Part shown: positions 8,618-17,412 of the stretch, piece by piece
How positions within the stretch are numbered: position 1 is the first letter of the stretch
Layout of the letters: every line of letters starts with the position of its first letter
Origin: Lactobacillus agrestimuris
Lineage (GTDB): Bacteria; Bacillota; Bacilli; Lactobacillales; Lactobacillaceae
Direction of reading: 5' to 3'
DNA: 35,308 nucleotides
Assembly: GCF_943193025.1 (NCBI RefSeq)
Contig: NZ_CALPCQ010000020.1
Location: 1-35,308 of the forward strand
Program-made: the position numbers and the translations under genes
The notes under the pieces: model-generated
What the model saw: the letters and a program-made list of their open reading frames with translations, nothing else
Database searches by the model: none
What the model was told of the DNA's origin: nothing

Positions 8618-11194
8618 ATGAAGTCTAAAAATAATTGTATATTTACAAACAAGTTCGAAAGCAAGCAAAGATTTGGTTTCCGCAAATTATCTATTGGGTT
8701 AGTTGCAGCAGCTTTAGGTACTACATTTATGATTACCGATGCTCAAGTTACTCACGCAGACGAAACAAATCCATCTACTCAAGCTTCTGAGCAAAGCAAA
8801 CAAGAAACAACTACATCTACTACATCTACCGATTCTGCTTCTCAAGTAGTTAAAGGAAAATCAAATAATCTTACTTTAGCTGCTCAGGATCAAAATAATC
8901 ACCAAACTCAAGATGCTACTGTTGATTCTAAATCGGCAAAAGAAACGAATGTCGATGTTTATGCAACCTCATCTGATAATGAAGGTAATGATACCAACAA
9001 CATACTTACCGATAATCAAGTGACTGATATTATGGCTGGTCAAGATAATATCTACATCCACACTGACATCACTAACTTGCAAGCTAATGATAAAAAGATC
9101 AAGTTCAACTTTAATGATACTAAGAACGACTTAGTCATTAATACTGAAGATAATTTCCAAACTAATATTAATGGCTGGATGGTAACCAAAGATACTCCTG
9201 ATTCAGTAATCGCTGAATGGACCAATACTAACTTAAACCCATCAAGTCTTTCACTTTCGATTCCAGTTATCGGTAAAGTTACTAATAGTTCAACAACTCT
9301 TGATGCTAACAATCCAACTCAAGCAAGTTTAACTATTACAATTGGTGATAGTGCTCCAATCGTAAAAGATCTCTTTAAGGCAGATGTTCTTCCATATGAA
9401 GATAAAGTTGTCGAAGATGAAATCATTAAAGGCTTCTCAATGGGTCAAAAAGACTTTAATAGCGAAGTTGGTTACGGCAATATTAGTCAAGAAGATATTG
9501 ATAAATATAATTTAAATGAAGAAACTAAGTTATTACAATGGGGTATCTACTTCAACTATGGCCAAGGAATTAAACTTAATCCATTAGAAAATGCTCATTT
9601 CGATGCCCTCTTCCATGGTGACCAAACTTTTCTCCCTGGTTCGATCAAAGTATGGCAAGTTCCTGACAACTTGATTGTTAACACTGATGGTGAAAGATAT
9701 GGAATTGATGATACCGTTTCTTACAATGGTCAAGACACTAAAGTTTATGAAGTTATTACAGAAGACGGCAATTATAGACCTAACTTTGTTAAATACTTAC
9801 AAGTAAACAGTAATAATGCGACTGCGCCAAATGGCTTTGCAGTTGATCAAAGAAAATCTAACGAAAATGTAACTTTCTATATTCCAGTAAATGGTCAAAA
9901 TGATACTAACTTTAGTAAGCATGCATACTTCATTCAAGTTGATACTGCCTTGCCAAAGGACCAAACTAATCCAGGCAATGGTGCCTACATGATTTATCAA
10001 TCATTCCAAGGTCAAGGAACTACTCCAGAATCACATATTGCCTTCTTAAATAAGAATATAACTGGTTCTGGTACAGGAACTGATATCCTTTATGATCAAG
10101 AAGCCCAATTGAGATTCTATGATGACACTACTAATACTTGGATTGAAACCAGCGATCCATATGTTGTAGATACTAAAGGTCTTTTTAACGAAACAATTAA
10201 CTTCGGTGAAAAAGCTCAAAATCTCTATGACCAACTTATCAATAAGCACTACCTATTAGTAAATGTTCAAAAAGCAAATAGTGCAACTGACAAGGGACAA
10301 AGTATTTTAAGTGACAAATTTAACACAAATTATATCTATGGCAGCTTTGATAACACTGACAATAGTCAAGACCCAACCCAAGATGCGCAACCTCAATTCT
10401 TTGTTGTTCACTTTAAACATGATATTCAAAAAGGCTCTGAAGAAAAGACAATCAACGAAGTAATTGACTACATTGATGCAGAAACCAAGAAGTCAATTGC
10501 TCCTTCATACAAATCCGCCACTCTTGCTTTTACTAGAACTAAAGATACAGACTTAGTAACAAATGAAGTAAAGTACGGAAAGTGGTCAATCAGCTCACTT
10601 AAGTCTGTTGAAAATCCAAAAATTGATGGCTACACTATCGATGCTAAAGATATTACTGAACAATTAAATGGTACTGACAGCAAATTACTTGCAACAAACG
10701 AAAAAGAAGTTGGCGGCATCCTATTCACTGAAGATCAAATTAATGGATTACCAAAGGCTTCAACAATCGCAGTTGTCGTTCCTTACAATAAAGTACCCGA
10801 TACTCCAAACATCCCTAACGTTCCTGTAATTCCAAGTGAGCCAACTCAACCTGACCAACCTACTGTTCCAGACCAGCCAAGCATTCCAAGTAAGCCTCAA
10901 CAACCTACTGAACCAGGAACTGTTCGTCCCCACTCAACTAATGTTCCAAAGAATAAAAATCTAAAGCACTCAAGAAAACAAAATTCTAAGAACTATGGTC
11001 ATGGTAATAGTTCTAAGCTTGTAAACACTGATTATAAAGTTCCTAACAATCAAACAACAAATCCATTAAAGGAAAGTAAAGAAAGTTTACCAAATACTGG
11101 CGTTAAGGATAATAAACTTGGACTTATCGGTTTAGCTTTCGCTTCCCTTGCTGGAATCTTTGGCATTGCGGGTTCTAAGCGCAAACACGACTAA
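8618..11194 (+). CDS. YSIRK-signal, LPXTG-anchored surface adhesin
   Basis: Sortase-anchored cell wall protein of 858 residues. The YSIRK-type signal FGFRKLSIG is at 19-27 with probable cleavage after A47 (VTHA|DE). A Thr/Ser/Gln-rich low-complexity segment runs to about 115. A large beta-rich region (about 120-600) has no motif I can name; it resembles the ligand-binding A-regions of Gram-positive adhesins in layout. A domain at about 607-725, with IDYIDAETKK and FTRTKDTDLVTNEVKYGKWS, resembles the Mub-B2/MucBP-type modules of lactobacillar mucus-binding proteins. A Pro-rich wall-spanning stretch (about 725-772) and a basic linker lead to LPNTG (824-828), a hydrophobic helix and SKRKHD. The start is set by GGAGG 9 nt upstream; the earlier ATG abuts that site. 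A -10 TATACT is at 8549-8554. The ligand is unknown. Confidence 0.9.
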   Translation: MKSKNNCIFTNKFESKQRFGFRKLSIGLVAAALGTTFMITDAQVTHADETNPSTQASEQSKQETTTSTTSTDSASQVVKGKSNNLTLAAQDQNNHQTQDATVDSKSAKETNVDVYATSSDNEGNDTNNILTDNQVTDIMAGQDNIYIHTDITNLQANDKKIKFNFNDTKNDLVINTEDNFQTNINGWMVTKDTPDSVIAEWTNTNLNPSSLSLSIPVIGKVTNSSTTLDANNPTQASLTITIGDSAPIVKDLFKADVLPYEDKVVEDEIIKGFSMGQKDFNSEVGYGNISQEDIDKYNLNEETKLLQWGIYFNYGQGIKLNPLENAHFDALFHGDQTFLPGSIKVWQVPDNLIVNTDGERYGIDDTVSYNGQDTKVYEVITEDGNYRPNFVKYLQVNSNNATAPNGFAVDQRKSNENVTFYIPVNGQNDTNFSKHAYFIQVDTALPKDQTNPGNGAYMIYQSFQGQGTTPESHIAFLNKNITGSGTGTDILYDQEAQLRFYDDTTNTWIETSDPYVVDTKGLFNETINFGEKAQNLYDQLINKHYLLVNVQKANSATDKGQSILSDKFNTNYIYGSFDNTDNSQDPTQDAQPQFFVVHFKHDIQKGSEEKTINEVIDYIDAETKKSIAPSYKSATLAFTRTKDTDLVTNEVKYGKWSISSLKSVENPKIDGYTIDAKDITEQLNGTDSKLLATNEKEVGGILFTEDQINGLPKASTIAVVVPYNKVPDTPNIPNVPVIPSEPTQPDQPTVPDQPSIPSKPQQPTEPGTVRPHSTNVPKNKNLKHSRKQNSKNYGHGNSSKLVNTDYKVPNNQTTNPLKESKESLPNTGVKDNKLGLIGLAFASLAGIFGIAGSKRKHD

Positions 11195-11220
11195 GTTTTA
11201 ATTCCTTGAAAATATTTAAT

Positions 11221-11253
11221 AAAAAAAGAGATCGAAAATTCGATCTCTTTTTT
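11221..11253. terminator. Bidirectional terminator between adhesin and thrE-like gene
   Basis: An A-tract, GAGATCGA, a short loop, TCGATCTC and a T-tract form a hairpin with poly-A on one side and poly-T on the other. It can end both the adhesin transcript (plus) and the convergent exporter gene (minus), which stops at 11261. Confidence 0.88.
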
Positions 11254-11260
11254 CATGCGC

Positions 11261-12619
11261 CTATAAATCAACGTGACGCCATTTTTTATCTGTTAAAATT
11301 CTTGCTGCAAGTAATCCAAGCGGTAATGCTAAAATAATCATCAACGCTCCAGTTAACCAGTAAGCTCCAACATTAATATTAGTGATTCCAAAATTGAACA
11401 TTCCACGATACATATATAGTCCTGGAACCATAATCACAATAGATGGAACTGTTAAAGCAATTCTAGGGAAGCCCACGCGATGTCTAACAACACTAGCTAA
11501 AAGTCCAGCAATTAAAGCTCCGAGGAAAGCAGCTAAAGCAGCTGGAAAATGAGCATAATCTACTAAGCTTAAGCGAGTCGTATTGGCAATTGCACCAATC
11601 ACAGCAGCTATAAAGGCCATTTTAGGGTAAGAATTAAACATTATTGAGAATCCAAATACCCCACAGAAGCTAGCAAGCAATCTCAGCGCTAGTAATAATC
11701 CAATACCTAGCTTCAATTCTGGCATGGCTCCAGGCCTTAATTGAAGTAACATTGCTACGGCCCAGCCAGACATAGTCGCTATTAAGACAATTAAAACCGC
11801 ATAAGCTAGCCTTTCAAGACCAGATCGCATATCTAGTTTAGACATGTCAAGTCCTGCAGTAATAAACGGAAATCCGGGAATAACGAAAAGCATAGCTCCA
11901 ATATAGCCGTATGCATGTGCAGGATTAAGGTTCATTGCCACCTTTAAAATATGGAAAACAATAAAATAGGTTAAACATGCTGCAGCTACACTTACTGAGG
12001 TTTTTCCAACTAAGGTAACTTTCGCCATCTTCCCTCTAACATAATTACCTACTCCGGCTCCAAAAAAGGCACAGATGACTTCAGGCCAGCCTCCCCCTAG
12101 TAAAAAAATAAATCCGCCACAGGCTAATCCAGAAGCAAGTCCCTTTAGCCAAGTAGTATAATTTGACTTAATGTGCTCTATTTCGTCAAGACGATGTTTA
12201 ATTTGACCTAAGGTCCAGTGACCGTGTCCTTTTTGAAATTGGCGGACAAACTTCTCTAACTCATTAAGCCGAGTCATGTTAACTCCTGTTGCTGGAAGTG
12301 ATAAAGTCTGTGAATATGATTGATTGTCGACATCAAAACAAGTATACGAAATTGAAACTAGACCAATATCGGCTGAACAGGTAATCCCAAGTGTTCTTGA
12401 AATAGTATCCATCGAATCGCGAACTCGCCAAGAACCGGTTCCGCATGCTAGTAACATCAATCCTATTCTACCGACCAGCGATCCCTTTTCAACTAGAGTT
12501 GCATTTTTGGCTAAGGTATCATCATCACTTTTAAAGAATTCTTCCCAACGAATCTTCATATGATGGTGGTGCGAAAGTTTCTTTCGCTCTTGTTTTTGAT
12601 ATTCGGTTTCTTCTGTCAT
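11261..12619 (-). CDS. Threonine/serine exporter family membrane protein (fused ThrE type)
   Basis: Likely proton-coupled exporter of small amino acids or related metabolites, in the cytoplasmic membrane. The 452-residue protein carries both halves of the ThrE fold. The N-terminal part includes GTGSWRVRDSM and LGI near residues 60-80, the ThrE/YjjP (DUF1212) signature. A soluble stretch to about 165 is followed by about five helices. The C-terminal part (about 300-445) is the YjjB/DUF3815-like half with five more helices. Many Firmicutes split these halves into two genes; here they are fused. The N-terminus has an HHHH run (residues 17-20). The start has AAGGA 4-5 nt upstream. It is probably transcribed alone. 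The substrate is inferred from family only. Confidence 0.82.
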   Translation of the reverse strand: MTEETEYQKQERKKLSHHHHMKIRWEEFFKSDDDTLAKNATLVEKGSLVGRIGLMLLACGTGSWRVRDSMDTISRTLGITCSADIGLVSISYTCFDVDNQSYSQTLSLPATGVNMTRLNELEKFVRQFQKGHGHWTLGQIKHRLDEIEHIKSNYTTWLKGLASGLACGGFIFLLGGGWPEVICAFFGAGVGNYVRGKMAKVTLVGKTSVSVAAACLTYFIVFHILKVAMNLNPAHAYGYIGAMLFVIPGFPFITAGLDMSKLDMRSGLERLAYAVLIVLIATMSGWAVAMLLQLRPGAMPELKLGIGLLLALRLLASFCGVFGFSIMFNSYPKMAFIAAVIGAIANTTRLSLVDYAHFPAALAAFLGALIAGLLASVVRHRVGFPRIALTVPSIVIMVPGLYMYRGMFNFGITNINVGAYWLTGALMIILALPLGLLAARILTDKKWRHVDL

Positions 12620-12712
12620 TTTTTCCTTTTCTTTTCTTTCATTAATTAAGCAATAGCTTTTTATATTTTACCACACCCTCTCTCTAATGCACCTTTAGTT
12701 ATTAAATACAAG

Positions 12713-12740
12713 AAAAAAGCGTAGCGGTGCTACGTTTTTA
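12713..12740 (-). terminator. Intrinsic terminator of the ldh-family gene
   Basis: CGTAGC (12720-12725) pairs with GCTACG (12729-12734) across a 3-nt loop. An A-tract at 12713-12718 becomes the U-tract on the minus strand. It lies 27 nt after the stop of the dehydrogenase gene. Confidence 0.85.
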
Positions 12741-12766
12741 AATGAAAGATAGATTTAATATTATTT

Positions 12767-13696
12767 TTAATCGAACTTTACACCAGCCAAAACTTCTTGC
12801 ATCTTGTCTGCAGAGTTGATCATCTTAGCCTTTTCTTCATCACTAAGCTTAGTCTCAATAACTTGGCTGATACCACTGCCATTAATAACAGTTGGAGTAC
12901 CTAGGTAAAGTTTATGCTTAATGCCGTATTCGCCTTCAATTGGAGCTGAAAGTGGAAGTACGATTGAACGATTTTCAAGAATGGCAGCCACAATTTGGGT
13001 AAGCATCATAGCAACACCGTAGAATGTAGCACCCTTGTTTGCAATGATCTTTCCACCCTTTTTACGGATTTCAGTTTCAATTTCAGTCAAAGTTGCATCA
13101 TCAAGTTCTGGATATTCACTAAGAGGCTTACCATTAGCAGTTGATTCGGCAAAATTTTCAAATGAAGTATCACCGTGTTCACCAAGAACCATTGAATCAA
13201 TCTTGTTTACTGGCAAGTTAAGCTTCTTGGCAAGAGCAACCTTAAGTCTCATTGAATCAAGTGAAGTACCTGTACCAATGACCTTGTTTTTAGGGAAACC
13301 TGATAACTTTTGAGTTAAAGTCGTAAGAATATCAACTGGGTTAGCTGAAACTACAAATACACCATGGAATCCCGAATCTACAATTGGCTTAATGATACTT
13401 TGTAAGATCTTTACATTTTTAGTAACTAAATCAAGACGAGTTTCACCTGGTTTGCGAGGTACACCAGCAGTAATAACTGCAACATCAGCATCACTTGCTT
13501 CACTATAGTCACCAGCATGAATGTTGGTTTCACCTGTAAATGGTGTAATATCTTCAAGGTCCATTGCATCACCAACAGGACGATCCTTAGCTACATCAAA
13601 GATAACTAATTCATCGATTTGAGTATTTTGCAATAAATCATTTGCAAAGGTTGAACCAACACTACCATCACCAACTAGAAATACTTTTTTACTCAT
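12767..13696 (-). CDS. L-lactate/malate dehydrogenase-family protein
   Basis: NAD-dependent 2-hydroxyacid dehydrogenase, 309 residues. The Rossmann motif is GDGSVGS (9-15). The mobile loop over the active site reads PRKPGETR (80-87). Catalytic residues are visible as D147 and R150 in GTGTSLDSMR and H174 in GEHGDTS. The loop residue that separates LDH from MDH (Gln in well-studied Bacillus LDHs, Arg in malate dehydrogenases) is R81 here, although the following GETRLDLV is LDH-like. Annotation pipelines would probably call it L-lactate dehydrogenase; malate or another 2-oxoacid is a real alternative. AAAGGAT precedes the ATG by about 10 nt. A promoter with a cre-like box lies upstream and a terminator follows, so it is monocistronic. 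Confidence 0.88.
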   Translation of the reverse strand: MSKKVFLVGDGSVGSTFANDLLQNTQIDELVIFDVAKDRPVGDAMDLEDITPFTGETNIHAGDYSEASDADVAVITAGVPRKPGETRLDLVTKNVKILQSIIKPIVDSGFHGVFVVSANPVDILTTLTQKLSGFPKNKVIGTGTSLDSMRLKVALAKKLNLPVNKIDSMVLGEHGDTSFENFAESTANGKPLSEYPELDDATLTEIETEIRKKGGKIIANKGATFYGVAMMLTQIVAAILENRSIVLPLSAPIEGEYGIKHKLYLGTPTVINGSGISQVIETKLSDEEKAKMINSADKMQEVLAGVKFD

Positions 13697-13748
13697 TATA
13701 GAAAATATCCTTTCATTTTTTATTCACTCGTTTTTTAATCACATATTT

Positions 13749-13779
13749 ATTATACCTTACTTTTCAGAAAGCGATTACA
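13749..13779 (-). promoter_or_regulatory. Promoter of the ldh-family gene with a cre-like box
   Basis: The minus-strand -10 is TATAAT (13749-13754); the -35 is poor. Over the -35 region the minus strand reads TGTAATCGCTTTCT (13766-13779), matching the CcpA consensus TGWNANCGNTNWCA at 13 of 14 positions. A cre overlapping -35 usually means carbon catabolite control. The sign of the effect cannot be deduced. Confidence 0.55.
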
Positions 13780-13831
13780 TATTTTAAACATTTTTTATTG
13801 CTATATTATTAATTATGTAAAGCTTAAGCTA

Positions 13832-13865
13832 TAAAATAAAAAGATCAGATTATAAAATCTGATCT
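13832..13865 (-). terminator. Intrinsic terminator of metQ-metN-metI
   Basis: AGATCAGATT (13842-13851) pairs with AATCTGATCT (13856-13865) across a 4-nt loop. The A-rich stretch at 13832-13841 becomes the U-tract on the minus strand. It lies about 55 nt after the metI stop. Confidence 0.85.
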
Positions 13866-13918
13866 AAGATACTTATTTAAATGATTAACTACTGTGAAAT
13901 AAATTTTTTACATATAGA

Positions 13919-14620
13919 TTATCTATTTTGATGGTTTAATTTTTTGGCAAAGAAATCTCCTACAACTTGCACAATCAAGATTAAGACAACAACCAATATA
14001 GTAGCAACCCAAGTTACATCATTATTAAAGCGGTTGTAACCATATGCAATCGCGGTATTACCTAAACCACCGGCACCAATTGCTCCAGCCATTGCTGTTA
14101 AACCGATAAGTGAAATAACAGTTACGGTTGATACACGAATCAGTTCTGATCTTGATTCACGCAAGTAAACATCAAAGATAATGTCCCAGATGGTAGCACC
14201 CAAACTTTCTGCAGCTTCAACCTTTCCTGAGTCAACACTTTCAAGTGCAACTTGAACTTGACGAGCATAGAAAGGAAATACACCTAAAGTTAATGGTACT
14301 AAGGCAGCCTTCATTCCGATCTGAGTACCAACAATTTTTTGAGTAACTGGTGCAATAAATGCAAGCAAGATGACAAATGGAATAGCTCTAAAGATAGAAA
14401 CTAACTTATCACAAACATTAAACCAGAATTTATTAGGACGAATACCATCATCTTTTGTTACTACCAATAAAATACCGAAAATAATTCCGAGGATTCCACC
14501 AAAAATTGCCGACCAAAATGTCATGAAAAGCGTTTGAAAAATACTAGTTCCCCAGCCGGCATCCCCACCCCAGCCAAGTTGAAAGACATTGGGCATAATT
14601 TGTTCTAACCAATTAATCAT
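13919..14620 (-). CDS. metI: Methionine ABC transporter permease
   Basis: Membrane subunit of the MetNIQ importer for methionine and related compounds. The 233-residue protein has about five or six helices. The cytoplasmic coupling loop of binding-protein-dependent permeases includes [18 protein letters not shown], a good match to the EAA-type motif of this family. Most of the protein resembles MetI/YusB. The start is the ATG preceded by AAGGGGA about 7 nt upstream. It overlaps the end of metN by 8 nt, so translation is coupled. An in-frame upstream extension lies wholly inside metN and lacks a ribosome site. It is the last gene of the operon before the terminator. Confidence 0.93.
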   Translation of the reverse strand: MINWLEQIMPNVFQLGWGGDAGWGTSIFQTLFMTFWSAIFGGILGIIFGILLVVTKDDGIRPNKFWFNVCDKLVSIFRAIPFVILLAFIAPVTQKIVGTQIGMKAALVPLTLGVFPFYARQVQVALESVDSGKVEAAESLGATIWDIIFDVYLRESRSELIRVSTVTVISLIGLTAMAGAIGAGGLGNTAIAYGYNRFNNDVTWVATILVVVLILIVQVVGDFFAKKLNHQNR

Positions 14621-15674
14621 ATAAGTTCCCCTTTTCATCCAATCTTGTTAAAGTTACATTTTGTTCATTTAAAAATTCACGTGCTTGTTTTTGCTTATCT
14701 TGATCCCCTTTGACTAAAACAACCAAAGTACCAATTGCTTCATCATTTAAAAGCTCTACGTTACCATATAACATACTTACCTCTACTCCAATTTGACGGT
14801 AAAGCTCAATAATAATTGATTTCGTCACATTGGCAATACTGTAGACAAGCTGGTAAACTTCTTCGTCAGCTCCAAGCTTACCTAAATTCAATGACTCTAA
14901 AGTTGAAATGGCTTCAAGTGATCCACCCACAAACTTCTTAGTCAATTCTTGCTTAGGGTGAAGGAAGATTTGACGTAAATTACCATCTTCAATCACTTTT
15001 CCATGTTCCATTACGGCAACCTTAGTTGCGATTCGTTTTACCGCATCCATTTCGTGCGTAATTAAAATTACGGTTAGGCCAAGTTCTTTGTTCAACTTCT
15101 TAAGCAAATCCAAGATCTGTTGCGTATTCTGAGGATCAAGTGCTGAAGTTGCTTCATCAGAAATTAAGATATCTGGTTGATTTGCTAAGGCTCTAGCGAT
15201 GGCCACACGTTGCTGTTGACCACCTGATAATTCAACTGGATAGAAATCCGCCTTATCTTTTAAATCTACCAAATCAAGTAATTCCAAAGATCTCTTTTCT
15301 AGTTCTTCATCACTTAACTTAGAATGCTTCAATGCAAAAGCTACATTTTCAAGAACAGTAGTCTCATTCAATAAATTGAAGTTTTGGAAGATCATTCCAA
15401 TTTTTCTTCGCTCTAATTGAAGATCTTTGTTAGAAATAACTTGCTTGCCATCTTTAATAAAATCAACATTATTAATTTTAATATTTCCAGCACTTGGTTT
15501 TTGCAATAAGTTAATAGTTCTTACAAGAGTGGATTTACCCGCACCTGAAAATCCAACAATTCCGTAAATATCTCCCTTTTCAACGTGTAAAGTTACATCT
15601 GATACGGCCTTTACCACTTTTCCTTTTTTTTGAGGAAAATCTACATCAACGTGTTCAATCTCAATAACGCTCAT
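14613..15674 (-). CDS. metN: Methionine ABC transporter ATP-binding protein
   Basis: ATPase of the MetNIQ importer. The 353-residue protein has Walker [10 protein letters not shown] (41-49), the ABC signature [15 protein letters not shown] near 150-165 and Walker [13 protein letters not shown] with the catalytic Glu. The His switch is in LITHEMD. After about residue 265 comes the NIL domain, which in MetN proteins binds methionine and inhibits transport when cytosolic methionine is high. It starts 13 nt after metQ behind an AAAGGAGT site and overlaps metI by 8 nt. The operon is under the Met T-box. The gene order Q-N-I differs from the N-I-Q order of many other bacteria. Confidence 0.95.
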   Translation of the reverse strand: MSVIEIEHVDVDFPQKKGKVVKAVSDVTLHVEKGDIYGIVGFSGAGKSTLVRTINLLQKPSAGNIKINNVDFIKDGKQVISNKDLQLERRKIGMIFQNFNLLNETTVLENVAFALKHSKLSDEELEKRSLELLDLVDLKDKADFYPVELSGGQQQRVAIARALANQPDILISDEATSALDPQNTQQILDLLKKLNKELGLTVILITHEMDAVKRIATKVAVMEHGKVIEDGNLRQIFLHPKQELTKKFVGGSLEAISTLESLNLGKLGADEEVYQLVYSIANVTKSIIIELYRQIGVEVSMLYGNVELLNDEAIGTLVVLVKGDQDKQKQAREFLNEQNVTLTRLDEKGNLYD

Positions 15675-15687
15675 TTTGCATACTCCT

Positions 15688-16542
15688 TTATTTCAATTTA
15701 ATATCCCATGCAGCCAATTGACTATTGCCATAGTATTTATGGTAGATCTTTTCAGTCTTTTCGGTTTGGAAAGCCTTAACAACATCTTGATAAAGTTTCT
15801 TATTCTTATCGCCTTTTCTAGCAGCAATAATGTTAATCCATTGTTGGGAATCTTTATTAACCGGTTCAATATAAATAGTTTGTTTATCGGTTAAACCTGC
15901 TGGACCTGCGTAACTATTATTAACTACGGCCGCATCAACTGAATCAAGAACACGACCAGTTTGTTCAGCACCAACTTCTTTAATCTTGAAATTGCGTGGG
16001 TTACTTGTAATATCAGCAACAGTTACCAAAGTCTTACCTTTACGAAGCTTGATTAATCCTGCATTCTTTAAAACAAATAATGACCTTGATTCGTTTGTCG
16101 CATCATTTGGAATTGCGATAGTTGCGCCATCTGGCAAATCACTCAACTTGTGATACTTTCTTGAGTAAAGTCTGATTGGGGCAATGTATGTTTTTCCAAT
16201 TGAGACAACTCCGCCTCCATTAGCCTTATTCCATTCATCCAAGAAGGCGTAATGTTGGAAGGAATTCAAATCAATATCACCCGACTTCAATGCTTTATTA
16301 GGTTGATTATAGTCGGTAAAATTCTTGATCTTAAGAGTAATACCGTAATCCTCTTTTGCTGTTTCCGCTACACTCTTCCAAATCGCTTGATCTTGTTTAC
16401 TAAGGCCAACTACCCCAACAGTAACCGTCTTATTCTGTTGAGTAGGATTAATTCCGGGACCAAAGCTGAACCAACCAGCAACTAAAATTACTAATATAAT
16501 TATTGACCAAATAATTGTATTTCTCCGTCTTCTTTTTCTCAT
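15688..16542 (-). CDS. metQ: Methionine ABC transporter substrate-binding protein (NlpA family) with N-terminal membrane anchor
   Basis: Extracellular methionine-binding component. The 284-residue protein starts MRKRRRRN, followed by one hydrophobic helix (about 9-27), then an NlpA/MetQ domain (about 38-284). The segment [18 protein letters not shown] is typical of that domain. Unlike most MetQ proteins there is no cysteine after the hydrophobic stretch (the sequence runs GWFSFGPG), so no lipobox. The protein appears to be held by an uncleaved or poorly cleaved N-terminal helix. The start has AAGAGGT 6-7 nt upstream; longer in-frame versions run into the T-box leader and are rejected. It is the first gene after the Met T-box. 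Confidence 0.92.
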   Translation of the reverse strand: MRKRRRRNTIIWSIIILVILVAGWFSFGPGINPTQQNKTVTVGVVGLSKQDQAIWKSVAETAKEDYGITLKIKNFTDYNQPNKALKSGDIDLNSFQHYAFLDEWNKANGGGVVSIGKTYIAPIRLYSRKYHKLSDLPDGATIAIPNDATNESRSLFVLKNAGLIKLRKGKTLVTVADITSNPRNFKIKEVGAEQTGRVLDSVDAAVVNNSYAGPAGLTDKQTIYIEPVNKDSQQWINIIAARKGDKNKKLYQDVVKAFQTEKTEKIYHKYYGNSQLAAWDIKLK

Positions 16543-16560
16543 TTTTCTACCTCTTTTAAA

Positions 16561-16835
16561 TAAAAAAGCACCCATCCTAATAAAAGGACGAGTGCTTCGT
16601 GTTACCACCTTTAGTTCGTCTACTAGCTCACACCAATAGACCTCAACAGCTATCAAATAATAGCTTGCAATGTTAACGGCTGCAACCCCGTTATCAGCTA
16701 AATGTCACTGATAATCATCACTTCAAGCCCATATTCACTAAGTTCTATTTACCGACTTTCACCATAACGCCGGCTCTCTTTATAAATAGAAGATTTAGTT
16801 ACTCAACTCTTCAAGATGTTTCATTTTTGATTTGT
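16561..16835 (-). promoter_or_regulatory. Methionine T-box leader of metQ-metN-metI
   Basis: The T-box AAAGGTGGTAACACG is at 16598-16612. It is followed by a terminator: the arms at 16586-16597 and 16567-16578 pair over 12 bp including G-U pairs, then a T-tract. Upstream, an AGAGAG element and the distal stem I loop are visible. The specifier region on the minus strand reads GAATATGGGC, giving ATG (Met) at 16730-16732. This agrees with the methionine transporter it precedes. The stretch between folA and metQ (342 bp) is filled by this leader and its promoter. Confidence 0.93.
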
Positions 16836-16842
16836 TGTTAAT

Positions 16843-16871
16843 AATTTATCATCTGATTTTAAGCTTGTCAA
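16843..16871 (-). promoter_or_regulatory. Promoter of the Met T-box transcript
   Basis: Minus-strand -35 TTGACA (16866-16871) is a perfect consensus. A 17-nt spacer ends in TGA, giving an extended -10 TAAATT (16843-16848). The -35 lies only about 13 nt beyond the folA stop, with no terminator between, so folA read-through into the T-box leader is likely. Confidence 0.88.
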
Positions 16872-16884
16872 CATAATTTTATTT

Positions 16885-17403
16885 TTATTTTTTAAGTTTA
16901 CTTTTTCTATGATAGGTTAAATAAGTATAAGCGTATGGATTCTTTTTATCTGCATCATGTGCTTCCTTTTTTACTAATTCGAATTGAACATAATTAATCT
17001 TTGGCATATACGTATCAACAGTAAACTTACCATCAATTATAGTTCGTTCCAAGATATCAACTTGATCAATCAGTTCAGCAAAAATGGATACTCCGCCAAT
17101 AGCACAAATCAGCTCATCTTGATGCTCCGCCAAACACTTCAACATTGCTTCAGTAGAAAGCAACACTTCTACATCATCATTATCACGATACTTTTTCGCA
17201 AAATTTTGATCATGAGTCAACACATAATGCTTTCTTCCAGGTAAAATTTTTGGCAGAGATTCAAAAGTTTTACGTCCCATTAAAATTGGATGACCTATAG
17301 TTTCTTCTTTAAAGTGATGAAGATCAGCTGGCATTCGCCATGGCAAATGATTCTCGCAGCCAATTCCTCCATTGAGATCTTCAGCCCAAACGTATTTAAT
17401 CAT
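16885..17403 (-). CDS. folA: Dihydrofolate reductase
   Basis: Reduces dihydrofolate to tetrahydrofolate with NADPH, regenerating the cofactor oxidised by ThyA. The 172-residue protein is the usual bacterial length. Visible features are IGCENHLPW (14-22), the catalytic acid D27 in MPADLHHFK, the NADPH-binding GRKTFESLP segment and the later IGGVSIF glycine pair. The start has AAGGAAA 5-6 nt upstream. It begins 9 nt after the thyA stop, so the two folate-cycle genes form an operon, a common arrangement. No own terminator is seen; the next element is the Met T-box promoter. Confidence 0.95.
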   Translation of the reverse strand: MIKYVWAEDLNGGIGCENHLPWRMPADLHHFKEETIGHPILMGRKTFESLPKILPGRKHYVLTHDQNFAKKYRDNDDVEVLLSTEAMLKCLAEHQDELICAIGGVSIFAELIDQVDILERTIIDGKFTVDTYMPKINYVQFELVKKEAHDADKKNPYAYTYLTYHRKSKLKK

Positions 17404-17412
17404 GTTATTTCC

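Noticed and set aside
10790-10935. Repetitive proline-rich stretch as a DNA repeat or CRISPR
   Set aside because: It is the coding sequence of the wall-spanning Pro-rich region of the adhesin, with irregular units.
16543-16656. Longer N-terminus for metQ extending into the leader
   Set aside because: The extra codons overlap the T-box and its terminator, and the internal ATG has a clear ribosome site.
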